NCBI RefSeq assembly: GCF_026151205.1
Contig: NC_087076.1
Coordinates: 3,805,902 to 3,869,901 of the forward strand
Length of the DNA stretch: 64,000 bases
Direction: 5' to 3'
Source of the DNA: Bolinopsis microptera
Taxonomy: Eukaryota > Ctenophora > Tentaculata > Lobata > Bolinopsidae
Below, piece by piece: positions 12,981-24,965 of this stretch (position 1 is its first letter; each line of letters opens with the position of its first letter). The position numbers and the translations under genes were made by a program. The notes under the pieces are model-generated. The model worked only from the letters and a program-made list of their open reading frames with translations, was not told the DNA's origin and ran no database searches.

Positions 12981-14460
12981 GGCAAATAATGGCAAGTAAA
13001 GATGAATACTGACTAAGAACTAAGCAGAATACTTGATAAAATTCTAAGTCAACGATTACAAGTTGCATTGATTAAATCATTCTGAAATAACAGACAATCA
13101 AGAATCAAGACGGACGATAATATTGTTGATGTAAATTAGGGAGTGTAGTGTATAATGTGGACTGATAAATAGACACTAATTATGACCCCACAGCTCTATT
13201 CAAATACAAGAACTAGGAAATTCTTTCACCTCATCGTAGATACAGATTATACGATAAGAACTGTGATGTATAATCAACACTTAAACGGATGTTCTATACA
13301 TTATACTGCATCTACAGTTTTAATGACTCTAAAAATATCTAATAGAAATAAAGTATTAGAATCACCTCACATCAATTGATTTGCATGATGTAATTACGTA
13401 TCAAACGCGCTCGCGGCGGAATATTCTAGACTCATAAGTACAAGACCAATAGGCGGAAAACACATTAATATTGCATGCACTAGGTATCAGTACAAAGCAA
13501 ATTCAGCGCGGCACACAGCATTCACTGTGTCATAAATGTGAAACGCGAGATTCTAATTTCACGTATTGTATCTTTAATATCTGAAATACTAACTTATCGA
13601 GAGCTATATATAGCTTGGACATTATAAACATAAATAAGTTCGACATGTCCAGTTTTGCTTTGGTGAGATTTATAACTAACGTTTGATCAAATTCTGCTTT
13701 CCAGGCCAAATTTGGCTCCAAATAATGGCAAATAATGGCAAGTAAAGATGTATACTGACTAAGATCTAAGCAGAATATTTGATAAAATTCTAAGTCAACG
13801 ATTACAAGTTGCATTGATTAAATCATTCTGAAATAACAGACAATCAAGAATCAAGACGGACGATAATATTGTTGGTGTAAATTAGGGTGTGCAGTGTATA
13901 ATGTGGACTTATGAATAGACAATCATGGCGCCACAGCCCAATTCAAATATAACAACCAGGAAATACTATCACCTTATCGCAGATTAGTATTACATGATAA
14001 GGACTAGGATGTAATCAACACTAAAACAGATGTTCTATACATTATACATCTTCAGTTTTAATGACTCAAAATATATCTAATAGAAATAAAGTATAAGAAT
14101 CACCTCACATTGATTGATATCTAGGATATAATTTATGATTCAAAGACGCGCTTGTGGTGGAATATTCTAGACTGCAATAAGTACGAGACCCATAGGCGTG
14201 AATATATTTAATATTACATGCACTACGTATCAGTATAAGAAAGCAAATTGGGCGCGTCGTACAGCATTCACTGTGTCATAAATGTGAAAACGTGAGATCC
14301 TAATTTTACGTATTGTATCTTCGATATCTGAAATACTAACTCATCGAGAGCTATACATATAGCTTGGACATTATAAACGTTCGACATGTCTAGTTTTGCT
14401 TTGGTGAGATTTATAACTAACGTTTGATCAAATTCTGCTTTCCCGGCCAAATTTGGCTCC
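12981..14460. repeat. Tandem duplication of a 746/741-bp unit
   Basis: Copy 1 (about 12981-13719) and copy 2 (about 13727-14460) share GGCAAGTAAAGATG near the start and CCAAATTTGGCTCC at the end; starts are 746 bp apart and ends 741 bp apart. They also share minus-strand frames (13530-13814 and 14268-14462, both with AEFDQTLVINLTKAKLDMSN), which are probably open only by chance or are transposon remnants. The motif CAAATTCTGCTTTCC next to CCAAATTTGG also occurs inverted near 11757-11781. Confidence 0.85.
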
Positions 14461-14483
14461 AAAGAAAGTGTGATAAAACATTA

Positions 14484-14648
14484 ATCACATGCCTTCTCAT
14501 GCGATATCAACATTTTCAAAACTCGGCAAGCCTCGTGATTGAAAATGTCGATATAACCCTCGGCAAGCCTCGGGAAATATCGAAACTTTCGCTAACTCGG
14601 CAAGCCTCGTGGGCGAAAGTTTTGATATCGCATGAGAAGGCATGTGAT
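14484..14648. mobile_element. Hairpin element with 27-bp perfect inverted ends
   Basis: ATCACATGCCTTCTCATGCG... at 14484-14510 is exactly inverted at 14622-14648. Between the arms the motif CTCGGCAAGCCTCG occurs three times (near 14523, 14561, 14597), each joined to a shorter inverted pair. It abuts the end of the 741-bp repeat. Small non-autonomous DNA element (MITE-like) is the best call. Confidence 0.7.
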
Positions 14649-14957
14649 AAATGTATAATATTTGGCTACTCGTCGAAGACAAATACATCAGATGCATTGT
14701 TATTTGATGACATTCAAAATCGTTGTGTTGTCAATGTTTGTATTCTGTACATTTTGAACATCTCACAATTTGCTTTTCTTGAATAGTCAAATGTTTGATA
14801 TAATATATTTCTATTTTCTTTATTTGTCATATGAATCTTTTACGAACATTCCAAGCGTTATAAAGCATGAAACATGTCTCTTATTCAAGTACTAATAATA
14901 ATTTGCGAATTTAAACTTTAAAGTCATCCTAAAGGTGAAATATGAAGACCTAAATTC

Positions 14958-15061
14958 ATGGCATAAATTGGCATAAATGGAGAATTGGCCAATGAAAATT
15001 TCCATTTATGCCATAAAAATGTATGCCATTTGATGCAATTTTATGCCATTTTATGCCATTG
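14958..15061. repeat. ATGCCATTT inverted/tandem repeat
   Basis: GGCATAAATTGGCATAAATG on the left faces CATTTATGCCATAAAA and repeated ATGCCATTTT on the right, so the stretch can fold back. Related to 9388-9450. Confidence 0.6.
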
Positions 15062-15110
15062 GTACCTCCCCCCCCCAGTAGGGCTTACATTTAGTTTTAC
15101 AGGTGAAGAG

Positions 15111-15196
15111 TTACTGGGCGGCGCTCAGCCTGTCATTCTGTTTCCGTCTAATCTCTATTATGAACATAAATATAATAGCCTGGGGTCCCCAGTTAA
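15111..15196. mobile_element. About 80-bp mini inverted-repeat element, copy 1
   Basis: Shares TTACTGGGCGGCGCTCAGCC, TGAACATA and TAGCCTGGGGTCCCCAG with copies at 38533-38610 and 47256-47332. The ends are roughly inverted (ATTACTGGG against CCAGGTAAT). Confidence 0.75.
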
Positions 15197-15215
15197 GTGA
15201 AGAGTTGTTCATTAC

Positions 15216-15350
15216 TTAGCGGGTGATAATGATATGATATTCGTAAAATATTTGTTCCAATGTCCAAGATCACCGTCTACGAGTCCAACTCGGTGCGCGT
15301 ATTGCCATTGGTAGGTTACACTTATTAATATTAACCAGAACCTACAATAC
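15216..15350. repeat. Dispersed repeat shared with 36430-36660
   Basis: Contains TCGTAAAATATTTGTTCCA and CGAGTCCAACTCGGTGCGCG, both present in inverted order in the fold-back element at 36430-36660. Confidence 0.6.
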
Positions 15351-16131
15351 ATTACTATCAGATTATGTACCTTCCCCATATAGTTATTTGGGTGTTTGTT
15401 AACCATAAACCTTATATTAATTGGCTGCCGTTACTTGCTATATTTATGGCGAAGGTATCATCCGTGAACCACTACCAGACAATTAAAACGTGCGTCTCAA
15501 GATAAAAAGTGACACTCGACATTTAAATTAAAAAATTAGAATTAAATAATAAGAATTCAGAAATTTCTTTAAATATAATTGTTATTTAACAAATGTTTTG
15601 TCTACTAACGGTACCTTTAATATGTTATAGGTAATTAGTTAGACACGGAATGATCATAATTAATTAGTAAATAGACATTCTTCCCACTGCTGACACATGA
15701 CATATTGTTACTTTTTGTTTCAGAAGCTATTACAAACTCGGTCACCCATAATTTAAATAACACTTTCAAATCAACTAAAAGAATTTCAGTGAAAATTACT
15801 AACGGAATATAAAAGTATTTTCTTTGATAAAAGTAAATTTCTAGTATAACTCTCAACTGCGATAAAGAACTATTTACCATATTCAATTCGATCCACTACT
15901 AATTAAAAGATGAATGATTGATTAATAATAATGTGTTGAGGTTTGTAAAGTTTTACATTTCATACATCAAAATTATAATAGTAATATATTACTATTATGC
16001 TGTCTATAATTATAAAATTCGAAATCAAAAGCGTCAGCACGATAATTATCTTTGTGAATTCCATTCAATAAGGCGTTAAAAAACGATCGTTATTTAATTT
16101 TGATGAGTCCTACGACTTTATGTTTCACTTT
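15351..16131. other. Intergenic, no gene recognised
   Basis: Very AT-rich. Contains no frame with coding features. It lies beyond the 3' end of the GPCR gene. Confidence 0.5.
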
Positions 16132-16137
16132 TTTATT
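16132..16137 (-). terminator. Poly(A) signal AATAAA of the first GPCR gene
   Basis: AATAAA on the minus strand about 36 nt past the TGA at 16173-16175, a fitting distance for the 3' end of this transcript. Confidence 0.6.
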
Positions 16138-16172
16138 TAGTCTTCGTAAAAGTAGAGCTCTCAGAAAGCTTC

Positions 16173-19100
16173 TCAAGCATTAGTACTCTCAGACACGACC
16201 GTATTCTTTTGACTTGCCATCGACAGATTGAGGTTCACCATGGTTCCTCCGGTCCTCAGTCTCAAGAGTGACGTATTCACTGAAATACAGGTTTCTCTTA
16301 GATATAAATATGGTGTTTTTCGTCAAAGATCTAATTAAACGATATCATCCCACCATCCAGACCATGGCGGACATTAAAAAACGACATTTGAATTGTTGAG
16401 AATCAGAGTTTTTAAGAACATTGTCATATTATGATAAACTGAGTTTTCATCAATATCTGCATCTCTACGATTATTTCGATAATAAAATGGGGAATAAGGT
16501 TGAAATAAATATATCCGAGTTCACTGAAAAACGTAAACAAAAAGTATTTGATGCAGCCGCAAACTGGTATTTAGTCTTATTAAATGAGTTTCTCTTCAAA
16601 ATTTTCCAATTGATTTCTGAAGAGAACGTGGAAAATCAGACATGTATTTGGTTACTACAAGCCGTTGATGATTATCCGAAACAGAAGCAGTAAATATTAA
16701 AACAACCATGCACTTGCAAACACATTAACAGATAACAATGGATTTGACGAATTAAATATAAACCAACTACAAATTTTCACGTCGTTCAAAATACGAACAA
16801 CAGACAAATTTGGAGAAACACAATCATATTATTGTGTTACAAATACAATGTACAACAACCCCACTCAGGTCTGAAAAGAAAACTTTAATCCTTATTACAA
16901 TTACGTAATATGATAATTAGAATGATTAGCATTTAATCCATGGCAACAACAGCAAAACATTCAACATGCGGTTAACAGCACAGCAGCAATACAAACGTTT
17001 TGTGGTGTTTTGAACGATACTCAGAACTCCTAGTCCTACTGGTTACTGTAAAGCGTCTCACTGCTGAAAAGCAGATGTTTGTAGATCTGTTAGTTCAATA
17101 AGAATATCTCTCCAGCTGGATTTAGGATTACTGTTCCACCACCAACCACACGCACTTCTCACAGCATCTTCACATTATAGCAGTTCACACGCACATCTCA
17201 CAGCATCTTCACATTGTAGCAGTTCATAGTTCATACGCACTTCTCACAGCATCTTCACATTGTAGCAGTTCACACGCACTTCTCACAGCATCTTCACATT
17301 GTAGCAGTTCACACGCACTTCTCACAGCATCTTCACATTGTAGCAGTTCACACGCACTTTTCACAGCATCTTCACATTGAAGCAGTTCACACGCACTTCT
17401 CACAAGCATCTTCACATTGAGCAGTTCACAATCACCACGCACTTCTCCACAGCATCTTCACTTTGTAGCATACACACGCATTTCTCACAGCATCTTCACA
17501 TTGTAGCAAGTTCACAACGCACTTCCTCACAGCATCTTCTTAGTGTAGCAGTTACACACGCACTTCCAGCATCTTCACATTGTATCAAGTTTCCACACCA
17601 TTTCTCACAGCATCTTCACTTGAACAGTCACACGCACTTCTCACAGGCAACTACACATTGTAGAGTTCACACGCACTTTTCACATCATCTTCACATTGAA
17701 GCAGTCACACGCACGTTTCTCCCACAGCATTCTTCACATTGTTAGCAGTTCACACGCACTTCTCACAGCATCTTCCACATTGGGAGCATTTCATCCACGC
17801 ACTTCTCACAGCAATCTTCTACATTGTAGCAGTTCACAACGCAATTTCCCACAGCACTTCACATTGAAGCAGTTCACACTCACTTCTCACAGCATCTTCA
17901 CATTGTAGCAGTTCACACGCACTTCTCACAGCATCTTCAAATTGAAGCAGTTCACACTTGCGGTTACACAACGTGAGCACAGTACATTTATCCGTAATAT
18001 AAACTTATCCGTACTAGCTTATCCGTCAGTCATTGTGTAGTAATAGAAGTACTATTACTAGTAGTAGTAGTAGTAACAGTAGATTACAAATACCGGCCTC
18101 ATTCTTCAGACACGCACACTTCTCTGAGCGGTGTTAATACAAGTACTAGAAGTAGTGAGATCCAGAGCAACTACTATTGTTTCACCCAGCCTCACTCAGC
18201 ATGCCTCCCATTATTTCTCGCTGTCTGACATTCTTTAGGCTACTTATAGAGAGTTGCATACTCTTATTTTACACATACCCTACCGATATTAAATATAGTT
18301 CTGCTCGGTCACAATCAAACAAATCACACTCTTCACAATTCACCTGACAGGTTGGGCTAAATCAGTGCCCCCCCCCCCCCCTTTATACCCCCATCCCCCT
18401 CTCTTTACTTCAGATCAAGGTCAAAAGAAAATCGCGTTATAAGGCCAAAAATCGCGGGGCGCCGCGACAAGCCAAACTAGGGCAACACTTTCCAATAATA
18501 CTAAATGTTTAGTTATACGTACATAACTTCACAATGTACCGGGTGTTCACTGTTCACGATACATCGGAACAGTTTCAAACATGGGAATGGGAAAAAATCG
18601 CGATTCCGCACGTGCCGTGATTTCCTTTTGACCTTGCTTCAGATGCTGCCAAATTACGGTATATTTACTGACCTGATGAAACAACTGAACGTTTCTTGGT
18701 TGCGAGGAAGGATCTTATACTCGCCATCCTGATAGGGTAGAGCCAGGGATTCACCATTGGTCCCAGAAACACTAGCACTTTAGTTATCATTATGTAATGC
18801 TGCAGAGTATCACTTTAAGCGGTTTTAACACTATTACGAGAAAATAAACTATTCATCCACGTATCAAATAAAAAGCACTTAAGCTATGTTATTTATTATA
18901 AGCTATTTATTGTACGTTATTTATTATAAGAAAAGATATCAATATACATGGGAATATTTAGTAGCATTAAAGACACATTCGTTATCTTTAATTGAAGTGT
19001 CACACTCTTTCCCAAATCTCAAATCTCTTCTCCATCTGAGCGACTCTCATAGGTAAGGTACACACTAACAGTGTCACTGCTTGTAGTGTGGAGACTATGG

Positions 19101-20909
19101 AGCTCATGCGGATACTTTTAGCTACCCTAACAGGGGGGATATGATATTTTACTTTTCAAGCGATTAAGTATTGTCAAAAATAATAAGTTTATCGAATCAA
19201 TTTGTTGGCGATGTTTCATTATTTTATAGAATAAGAAGATAGCGTTCATCACATCACAGACAATTGTTAATACTAACTCTTCTTGTCGTTTAGCGTTGTC
19301 TTTCTGGAAAGCAGCGCTCTCGACCAACTTGCGGATGATGAGCCCATTGGAAACCAGCAGACTCAGGATAGCAGCCAGGAGGACCATGGGATGTGCCACA
19401 TTCTCCCACTTCAGGAAGTGTTTACCACCCTCCCACTTATCTTTAGGTGGAGTCATCACTGTGCAACCTGGAACATTCTTATCAGATCAGCATTACATTG
19501 CACTGTACAAACATACGTAACATACGTAGCGCATTGCACAATGTACATACTTGTAATGTGTTACATGGGGTTTTGTTAACCTTCAAATTAACTTACTCAT
19601 GAATATGTTGATGTCTGCATCAGTCCCGTTATTGTAAGCATAAGATTTGCATTTGAAGGTCGATCTCTCGATAAAAGACCTTGCTATTTCTCTATCGTCA
19701 AGGGAGCTAACAGTTTCTGCAGCGATAGCCATGCTCTTGTTAAGTACAATGATATACGGCACAGTGAGTAGGAGGAAGGGGATGATAACACAGAACAAAC
19801 ACGCAGCAGTTGTTTTCCTGGCTTTTATAGAGAAGGTGTACGTAAGTGGTCTGCAGATGTGTCCAGCCCTGTCCAGACAGATAGCAACTACTAGCAGGAG
19901 CTGTAACCACACTAGGTAGTCAAGAATAGCCTCCACCATCGCTCTGAAATGTATTACCCTCATTACTTGGTGCTTGGAGTTAAGCTGAGAACTGAATGTG
20001 GACCATTATCAGTTTTAATACAGATCTGCAGTCAAACATGAAATAGAGAAGAAACACTTAACAAGATTTACTTTTAGTACTTAAACTAGAGAATGAACAG
20101 TTATTGAACACAAGGGTCGACCGATCCTCATCCCTCGGCCTCGGTTTTACCGAGGAATAGCGATTTTTTCCTCGGCCTCGGCCTCGTTCAGGAGGACTAT
20201 TCCTCGGTTGCCTCGTGCCTCGGGAAACAATAAGTTGCTATTCTCCTCGCCTCGCGAAATTGTCACATTTGCAAGGGTCGACCGAGTCTCGCTCGGCCTC
20301 GGACTTGGTTTTACCGAGGAAAAGCGATTTTTCCTCGGCCTCGTCTCGGCCAACAAAAGGAACCTCGGTTGTCCTCGCCTCGTTTTACAAAGCAAAATTT
20401 CCTCGGCCTCGGCCTCGGCCGCAAATCCTGCCCTCGGGTCGACCCTTGTTTGAACACTTAACAAGTTTTACTTTCAGTATGTAAACTCACAAGTTATAGA
20501 AAGAGTTACCAAGCCACTCTGACTCAGCAGTAAAGAAGACAGCAGCAGGTATTCCAACCAGTAACACCAGCAACACATCCACCACTGACAATAACACACA
20601 AAATACATTTGACTGGAAAAACGGGTGTTCTAGAATCTTCTTAAGGTTCTTCCAGACCGCGTAGAAGCAGGAGAGGTTACCGACCAGTGTTATAATAACT
20701 GCTAACCACAGGAAACCACCCAGGATATTCAACTCTCGTGCCGACCATATGTTGTCGTGTGTTTCCACTGCTTCTTTTTCTACAGTAGCAACTGTTCCTC
20801 CAGTGGAGTTAAGTGCATAGTAAGTGGTGCTGCCGTGAGTTAACGCACCGTGGGTCACTGCAGCGTAGGTGGTTGGTTCTGACATTGAGCTAACCGCAAT
20901 AAACTGCAT
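16173..20909 (-). CDS. Class A (rhodopsin-like) GPCR, six exons
   Basis: Exons in coding order: 20909-20491, 19943-19597, 19467-19278, 19126-19006, 18799-18673, 16279-16173. They join in frame to 436 residues; all introns are GT-AG. Residues 1-60 are extracellular with an N-glycosylation site (NSTG). TM1 has LVGNLS (N78 as N1.50). TM2 has LLSVVD (D111 as D2.50). TM3 ends in CLDRAGHICRP, so the DRY box is DRA. TM5 starts near VAHPMVLL (279), TM6 has CTLP, TM7 has NPWLY (376-380). The Cys usual at the top of TM3 is absent. The plasma-membrane receptor would couple to G proteins; the ligand cannot be told. A paralogue on the plus strand at 42827-44541 has the same splice phases. The least certain junctions are the weak donor GTTAGT of exon 3 and the distant last exon, which nevertheless keeps frame and has AATAAA after it. 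Confidence 0.85.
16421..16693 (+). other. Open frame of unknown status in a GPCR intron
   Basis: An 87-codon plus-strand frame opposite the last intron of the first GPCR gene. It has no ATG until about 16488 (NKMGNKVEINISEF...). Composition is mixed, with KRKQKVFDAAANWYLVLL in the middle. An AG precedes it at 16406-16407, so it could be an exon of an unseen gene or a remnant. No family recognised. Confidence 0.2.
17141..17957. repeat. 39-bp minisatellite
   Basis: About 20 copies of a 39-bp unit with AGCAGTTCACACGCACTTCT and CACAGCATCTTCACATTG, inside intron 5 of the first GPCR gene. Because 39 is a multiple of three, the minus strand reads as a 13-residue repeat (SACELLQCEDAVR) from 17442 to 17224. 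This is a by-product, not a gene. The first third is regular and the rest rich in single-base indels. Confidence 0.95.
18054..18078. repeat. TAG triplet repeat
   Basis: Short TAG/ACT triplet run like the tail of the LINE at 6901. No LINE body follows. Confidence 0.7.
20111..20449. mobile_element. CCTCGG-rich TIR element in GPCR intron 1
   Basis: Ends CAAGGGTCGACC (20111-20122) and GGTCGACCCTTG (20437-20448) are inverted. The 7-bp TTGAACA flanks both sides (20104-20110 and 20450-20456), a perfect target-site duplication. The inside is GC-rich, built from CCTCGGCCTCGG blocks, and has another copy of CAAGGGTCGACCGA at 20273. It has no gene, so it is non-autonomous. The 7-8 bp duplication would suit a hAT-like or similar superfamily, but the ends do not identify one. 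Confidence 0.8.
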
Positions 20910-22620
20910 TTAGTAAGTTTTAATAAGGTGAGGTGACAAAGTAAATGTTGGGGTTTGAAGTGGACAGTTTTTAAACGAGGGATCTCGAGATAGTTAAAGA
21001 AAGAAAACGATGACAACCAGAGCACTAAAATTAGAATAGACGATAATACGGAAGTTAAATTGCTTTAATAACATGATAAATGTACAAGTAATCGCTTAAA
21101 TCATTAAGATGTAAACGGCTTTTTCGAAGTACCGAGTTAAGACTCAAATTATAAAATACGACGAAGTGATGAATCCTCAATAATAAGACTGATTATTTCT
21201 GAAGATGTTATTTGTAACCAGCTCAGTTTTCACATTCTGAGCTGGTTAAGCTGTTAAGAGTGGGTTGACGTAAATGCTACACTTACGAATGTAACCACTG
21301 TCAGTTAGCCTGTATTATGTATACCTACCTTATTTGTACACAGATTGTATACAACTATAAGTCTGGCCTGCCCAAGCAAGAGAGCCATGGCAGGGCGACT
21401 GGCAAAGTCCGGACTAAAACTGGCCAAACGTATAAAGATGGTAGAACTCGAAAACTAAATAAAAAATTGAAGTTCCACAAGCTTGGACGGAAATAAAAAT
21501 AAACTCATCTCAAACGAGACAAACAGGCACAGGATGGAGTAAAACGTGCGGAAATAAGACTTCGCCAAATCTAGAGTTAAAGCCGTGAAAGGGGGATATA
21601 TAATAAATTGCACACATAATAAGTTACACTTCAATGGAAATTAAGGGAAAATATGAGATATCAGCCCAGAAACAATATATATAAAGGAATGTTTATCGGA
21701 GAATGCAGTAGTTGTAAAGGGAAGAGGGGAGGTAATACCAGGCAGAACGAGCTAGGGCATCCATATAAGGTAGTTAGCGCCGGCATAACTCGGCACTGGT
21801 AGTGACAACTTTATCTCAGATGGGTTGGCACGCTCTCCGACACTTCTACTCCTTCTACTACTCCATATCTAGACACTCTGTAAGGATCCAGAAATATAAT
21901 CACGACAATGTAGTGCCTCACCGTGACGCTTCTGTTAACATGAGATCATACAGTTGAGCGGTGTCGTAACATTTAACGTTACCAGTTACCTTCGTAAAAA
22001 GCTAAAAAATTTCACAAAACAAGGAGAATGAATATCACTTTTAATGGATGATCATATTTGGCCGCAAATACTAAGCAACGAATTACGATATATAATAAAG
22101 CCGACATTTTGTATGTACGCGTCTCAAATTCCTGACCATACTAACTAACGTTACTATTCAAAATCTGAATTTAGAACACTGTCAGCTCTCCACAATCCTC
22201 AGGAGCTTAAAGGTGTACGCTGTCAAATCTAACTCCTATCATTAAACATGCAATATTAAACGACTATGGCTTATTAGCGTTGTTAGACTGTAATGTTTAT
22301 TATGCGCTGATACAACAACTGAAATGTAATTTGTATTCGTTACTTGTAAGTTTAATAAAGTATTACTGTTACTACTGTATTCCCCAGTCTCTCAGTCCTC
22401 AACTTCACTTTTATTAGCTTATAAATATCTCCGGGATTTCGACGCGGGATCATATTATCACTCAGCCCGGCCCGCTGTTAGATAAACATCTCAAGGTGAT
22501 ATCATCCCGCCCCGGAAATTTGTATAAACCCGGCCCGCTTTTTAGTCGTAACTGATGTTTATCATTCAATTCTCCGACTTACAATAATCAATGATACTGC
22601 TGATTAGAACTCGATAATAG
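20910..22620. other. 5' flank of the first GPCR gene, no other gene seen
   Basis: AT-rich with many stops in all frames. Presumably holds promoter and 5' UTR of the minus-strand GPCR. No TATA element can be assigned with confidence. Confidence 0.4.
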
Positions 22621-22641
22621 TAGAACAGTTAGACGCGCGAT

Positions 22642-22725
22642 CACGTGGGCGCGTCACGTGCGTACCACGTGCCACCAATAGCATACGCCGAGTCTATACC
22701 ACGTGACACGAAAGCGCACCACGTG
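22642..22725. promoter_or_regulatory. Cluster of five CACGTG E-boxes
   Basis: CACGTG at 22642, 22655, 22666, 22700 and 22720, five sites in 84 bp. CACGTG is the palindromic site of bHLH factors of the USF, MITF/TFE, Myc/Max and CLOCK types. The cluster is about 1.7 kb upstream of the first GPCR's start codon on that gene's promoter side. No gene is seen on the other side within 1 kb. Confidence 0.5.
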
Positions 22726-23127
22726 ATATGAAACATCGTAACCGTCCACTTCTTTTACACGCAAATTCCTGGGAACGTTGCCAAAGCAGCTAATTTAAAT
22801 TCTTGGAATTTCTCCAACGCGTGGCGTGAGAAGTTGGCGACTAGCCAGCTACCCTTGTCCGTGCCCTAAAAATAGTATTGTTTTGCTTGCTCTCCTTCCA
22901 GCTCTTGTTCCTGCTAACGTTCAAGCTATTGCTCCACTATGACAGATCGGTTTGACATTTATCACTCTCTTCTAAAGTATAAATCCCTTGTCGAAATCGC
23001 CGGAGATAATTATAATCCATAAACACTTCACGCTCAGGGCTAAATAAATATAATCCCTCAGCTGGCGCTTCGGGATTACATATTAACACAAAACTCGTGC
23101 GCTGCGCGCACTCGTATGTGTTTATCA

Positions 23128-23157
23128 GATCATCCCGCTAGCGCGGGATGATCTGTT
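23128..23157. repeat. GC-rich hairpin, 13-bp arms
   Basis: CAGATCATCCCGC and its inverse GCGGGATGATCTG separated by 4 bp. Shorter variants (GCGGGATCAT near 22445, GATATCATCCCGCC near 22498) lie upstream, so 22.4-23.2 kb may be one decayed repeat. Confidence 0.6.
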
Positions 23158-23159
23158 AT

Positions 23160-24050
23160 ATAAACCCTTTGCGTGGCGGGTTTATGTTATTATAATTGTA
23201 ATGAAGAACGTCAATGTGGGTAATTTTAAAACTGTAGAAAGATTTGCGGGCAAGGAAGTTAAGAGAAAAACACGACATAATCCAGCAAAACATACTTAAG
23301 TTTGTTGCATTCACAAAATAACGGAGTTTCTGGAAAACATTGCCGAAAGACTAAAGCAAGTCACATTCACTGGAACCCTAGGTCCAGTTGGTTAGTGAGT
23401 GGCTTCCCGAACGAATCAGACGTGTCAGCACTAAGCAATTAGTACAGACCAAAAACTATGTACAAAACGAAATTTAGTGATGAATTACAATATCTTATTA
23501 TTATATTTATATTGTACGATGTGTTTTATCTATGTGAGGAATAGCTTGAGTTTTTGTCACTGAATTCCTGTTAAATTTATTATGTGCTTTTAGTCGCTTG
23601 AAATTTGGTCAGGGTATATATAGTCTATAATATACGTATAATATACGTATAATATACGTATAATATATGTATAATATACGTCAGCCACGTGGCTAGGATT
23701 TTAGAGCAGACGGAGAAGTGAGCCCCAATGGGGAGCAATATAAAAACACGACACCAATTAAAAAGAATATACTATTAGGAGTAAGTCGACAACCTCTTAG
23801 TCAAGAACTTTAAGCGTGTTGACACAGAGTTTTGATAATGTTATATTATGACGCAGTGAAACTATCGGACTACGCCACCCCTGACCCCATGGCAACATGT
23901 AAATATATTGACTCTGTTACATCGTTTCCTATTAATATAAAACTCCGTTACAAATTGAATTGGGATCTGGCAATACTACACCTTAGATCAATAAAATATG
24001 ATAAAGTAATGTATACTTAAGTAAAAGTCTGATAAAATATATTATAAGGG
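23160..24050. other. Intergenic with a TATAATATACG repeat
   Basis: Five copies of TATAATATACG/TATAATATATG at about 23626-23679. The 62-codon frame at 23832-24020 shows no protein features. Nothing else recognised. Confidence 0.5.
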
Positions 24051-24057
24051 GTCGTTC

Positions 24058-24208
24058 ACATACTATGTAATAATGTTTTGGAACATTTTTACCCCCCCCC
24101 CCCCCTCCGTAATCAGTTTTACACATAGCTATTGTGTCAAAATTACACTAGCGTAATCATTGGGAAACCCCCCCCCCTCAGCTGATTACGTAATATGTGA
24201 ACGACCCC
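24058..24208. mobile_element. Harbinger-like MITE, 151 bp
   Basis: GGGGTCGTTCACATACTATG at the left is inverted at the right as CATATGTGAACGACCCC-like sequence (TTACGTAATATGTGAACGACCCC). TAA lies on both sides (24055-24057 and 24209-24211), the 3-bp TWA duplication known for PIF/Harbinger transposons. Two internal C runs are present. No coding capacity. Confidence 0.8.
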
Positions 24209-24211
24209 TAA

Positions 24212-24965
24212 CGTCGTTAATAGCGATCAGGACAATTTTCGCATTTTATGGCAGACTGAGGATATTAACAGAATTCAAAAGCACTTACAAGGCTGGCTGA
24301 GTTTGTACTTTTCTACAAGAGAGATATACATTCTGTGTGAAAACCATAACATTGAGATTCAAAGGTCGGGTATAACGTGAAACAAAGGATACAAACACAA
24401 ACAATAAAGTTCTGTGTAGTGAAAGATCAAAGAACAGCAATATAACATCATAAATAAAGTGCCTTTATGTAATTGTCTTACTAACAAAATTGTTTAATGG
24501 GTAATGCAATAACTAAATACGTCATAAACAAGCCAGTGTTTTTAAACACTAACACTTACCGTCGCCTACCGTCACTAAATATGTTAAACAACAGGTTTTC
24601 ACTTCAGTACCAAGCATAAAAACTCTTGGCGGTTGATATGCTATAAACAAGAATCAGGTCGGATCTAACACTCGAACAGTGTATCTGTAAATCTAAATTC
24701 AGCATCAATAATCGAGTACGGTTTACAAATGACCGGTCGGTTACAAATTATTTCCCTGACATTGCAACTTGTAAGTGATACCGTTAATATTAAATCTAAT
24801 TTAACGATTTCAGGACAAGGTCAGAACAACGAATTGTCTACAATTTCGAATGCTCATGTTCAACAAGATGTGGACGTGAGCGTTTCAGCGCTAGCGACAG
24901 ACAATACACTCATGAACGAGGCAAAGTTAACAAATACGCACGTGTGCGCGTCGCTACATTGTACA
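24212..24965. other. Intergenic, no gene recognised
   Basis: A 93-codon plus-strand frame at 24729-25010 runs into the TIR of the next element, so it is doubtful as a gene. Nothing else recognised. Confidence 0.4.

Noticed and set aside
13530-14462. Paired minus-strand ORFs sharing AEFDQTLVINLTKAKL
   Set aside because: Similarity is explained by the 746/741-bp tandem duplication; no start, domain or splice context.
17224-17442. 13-residue repeat protein on the minus strand
   Set aside because: It is the 39-bp minisatellite read in frame; the rest of the array breaks the frame and it lies in a GPCR intron.
20147-20484. Arg/Ser-rich ORFs on both strands
   Set aside because: Produced by the CCTCGG-rich interior of the TIR element in GPCR intron 1.
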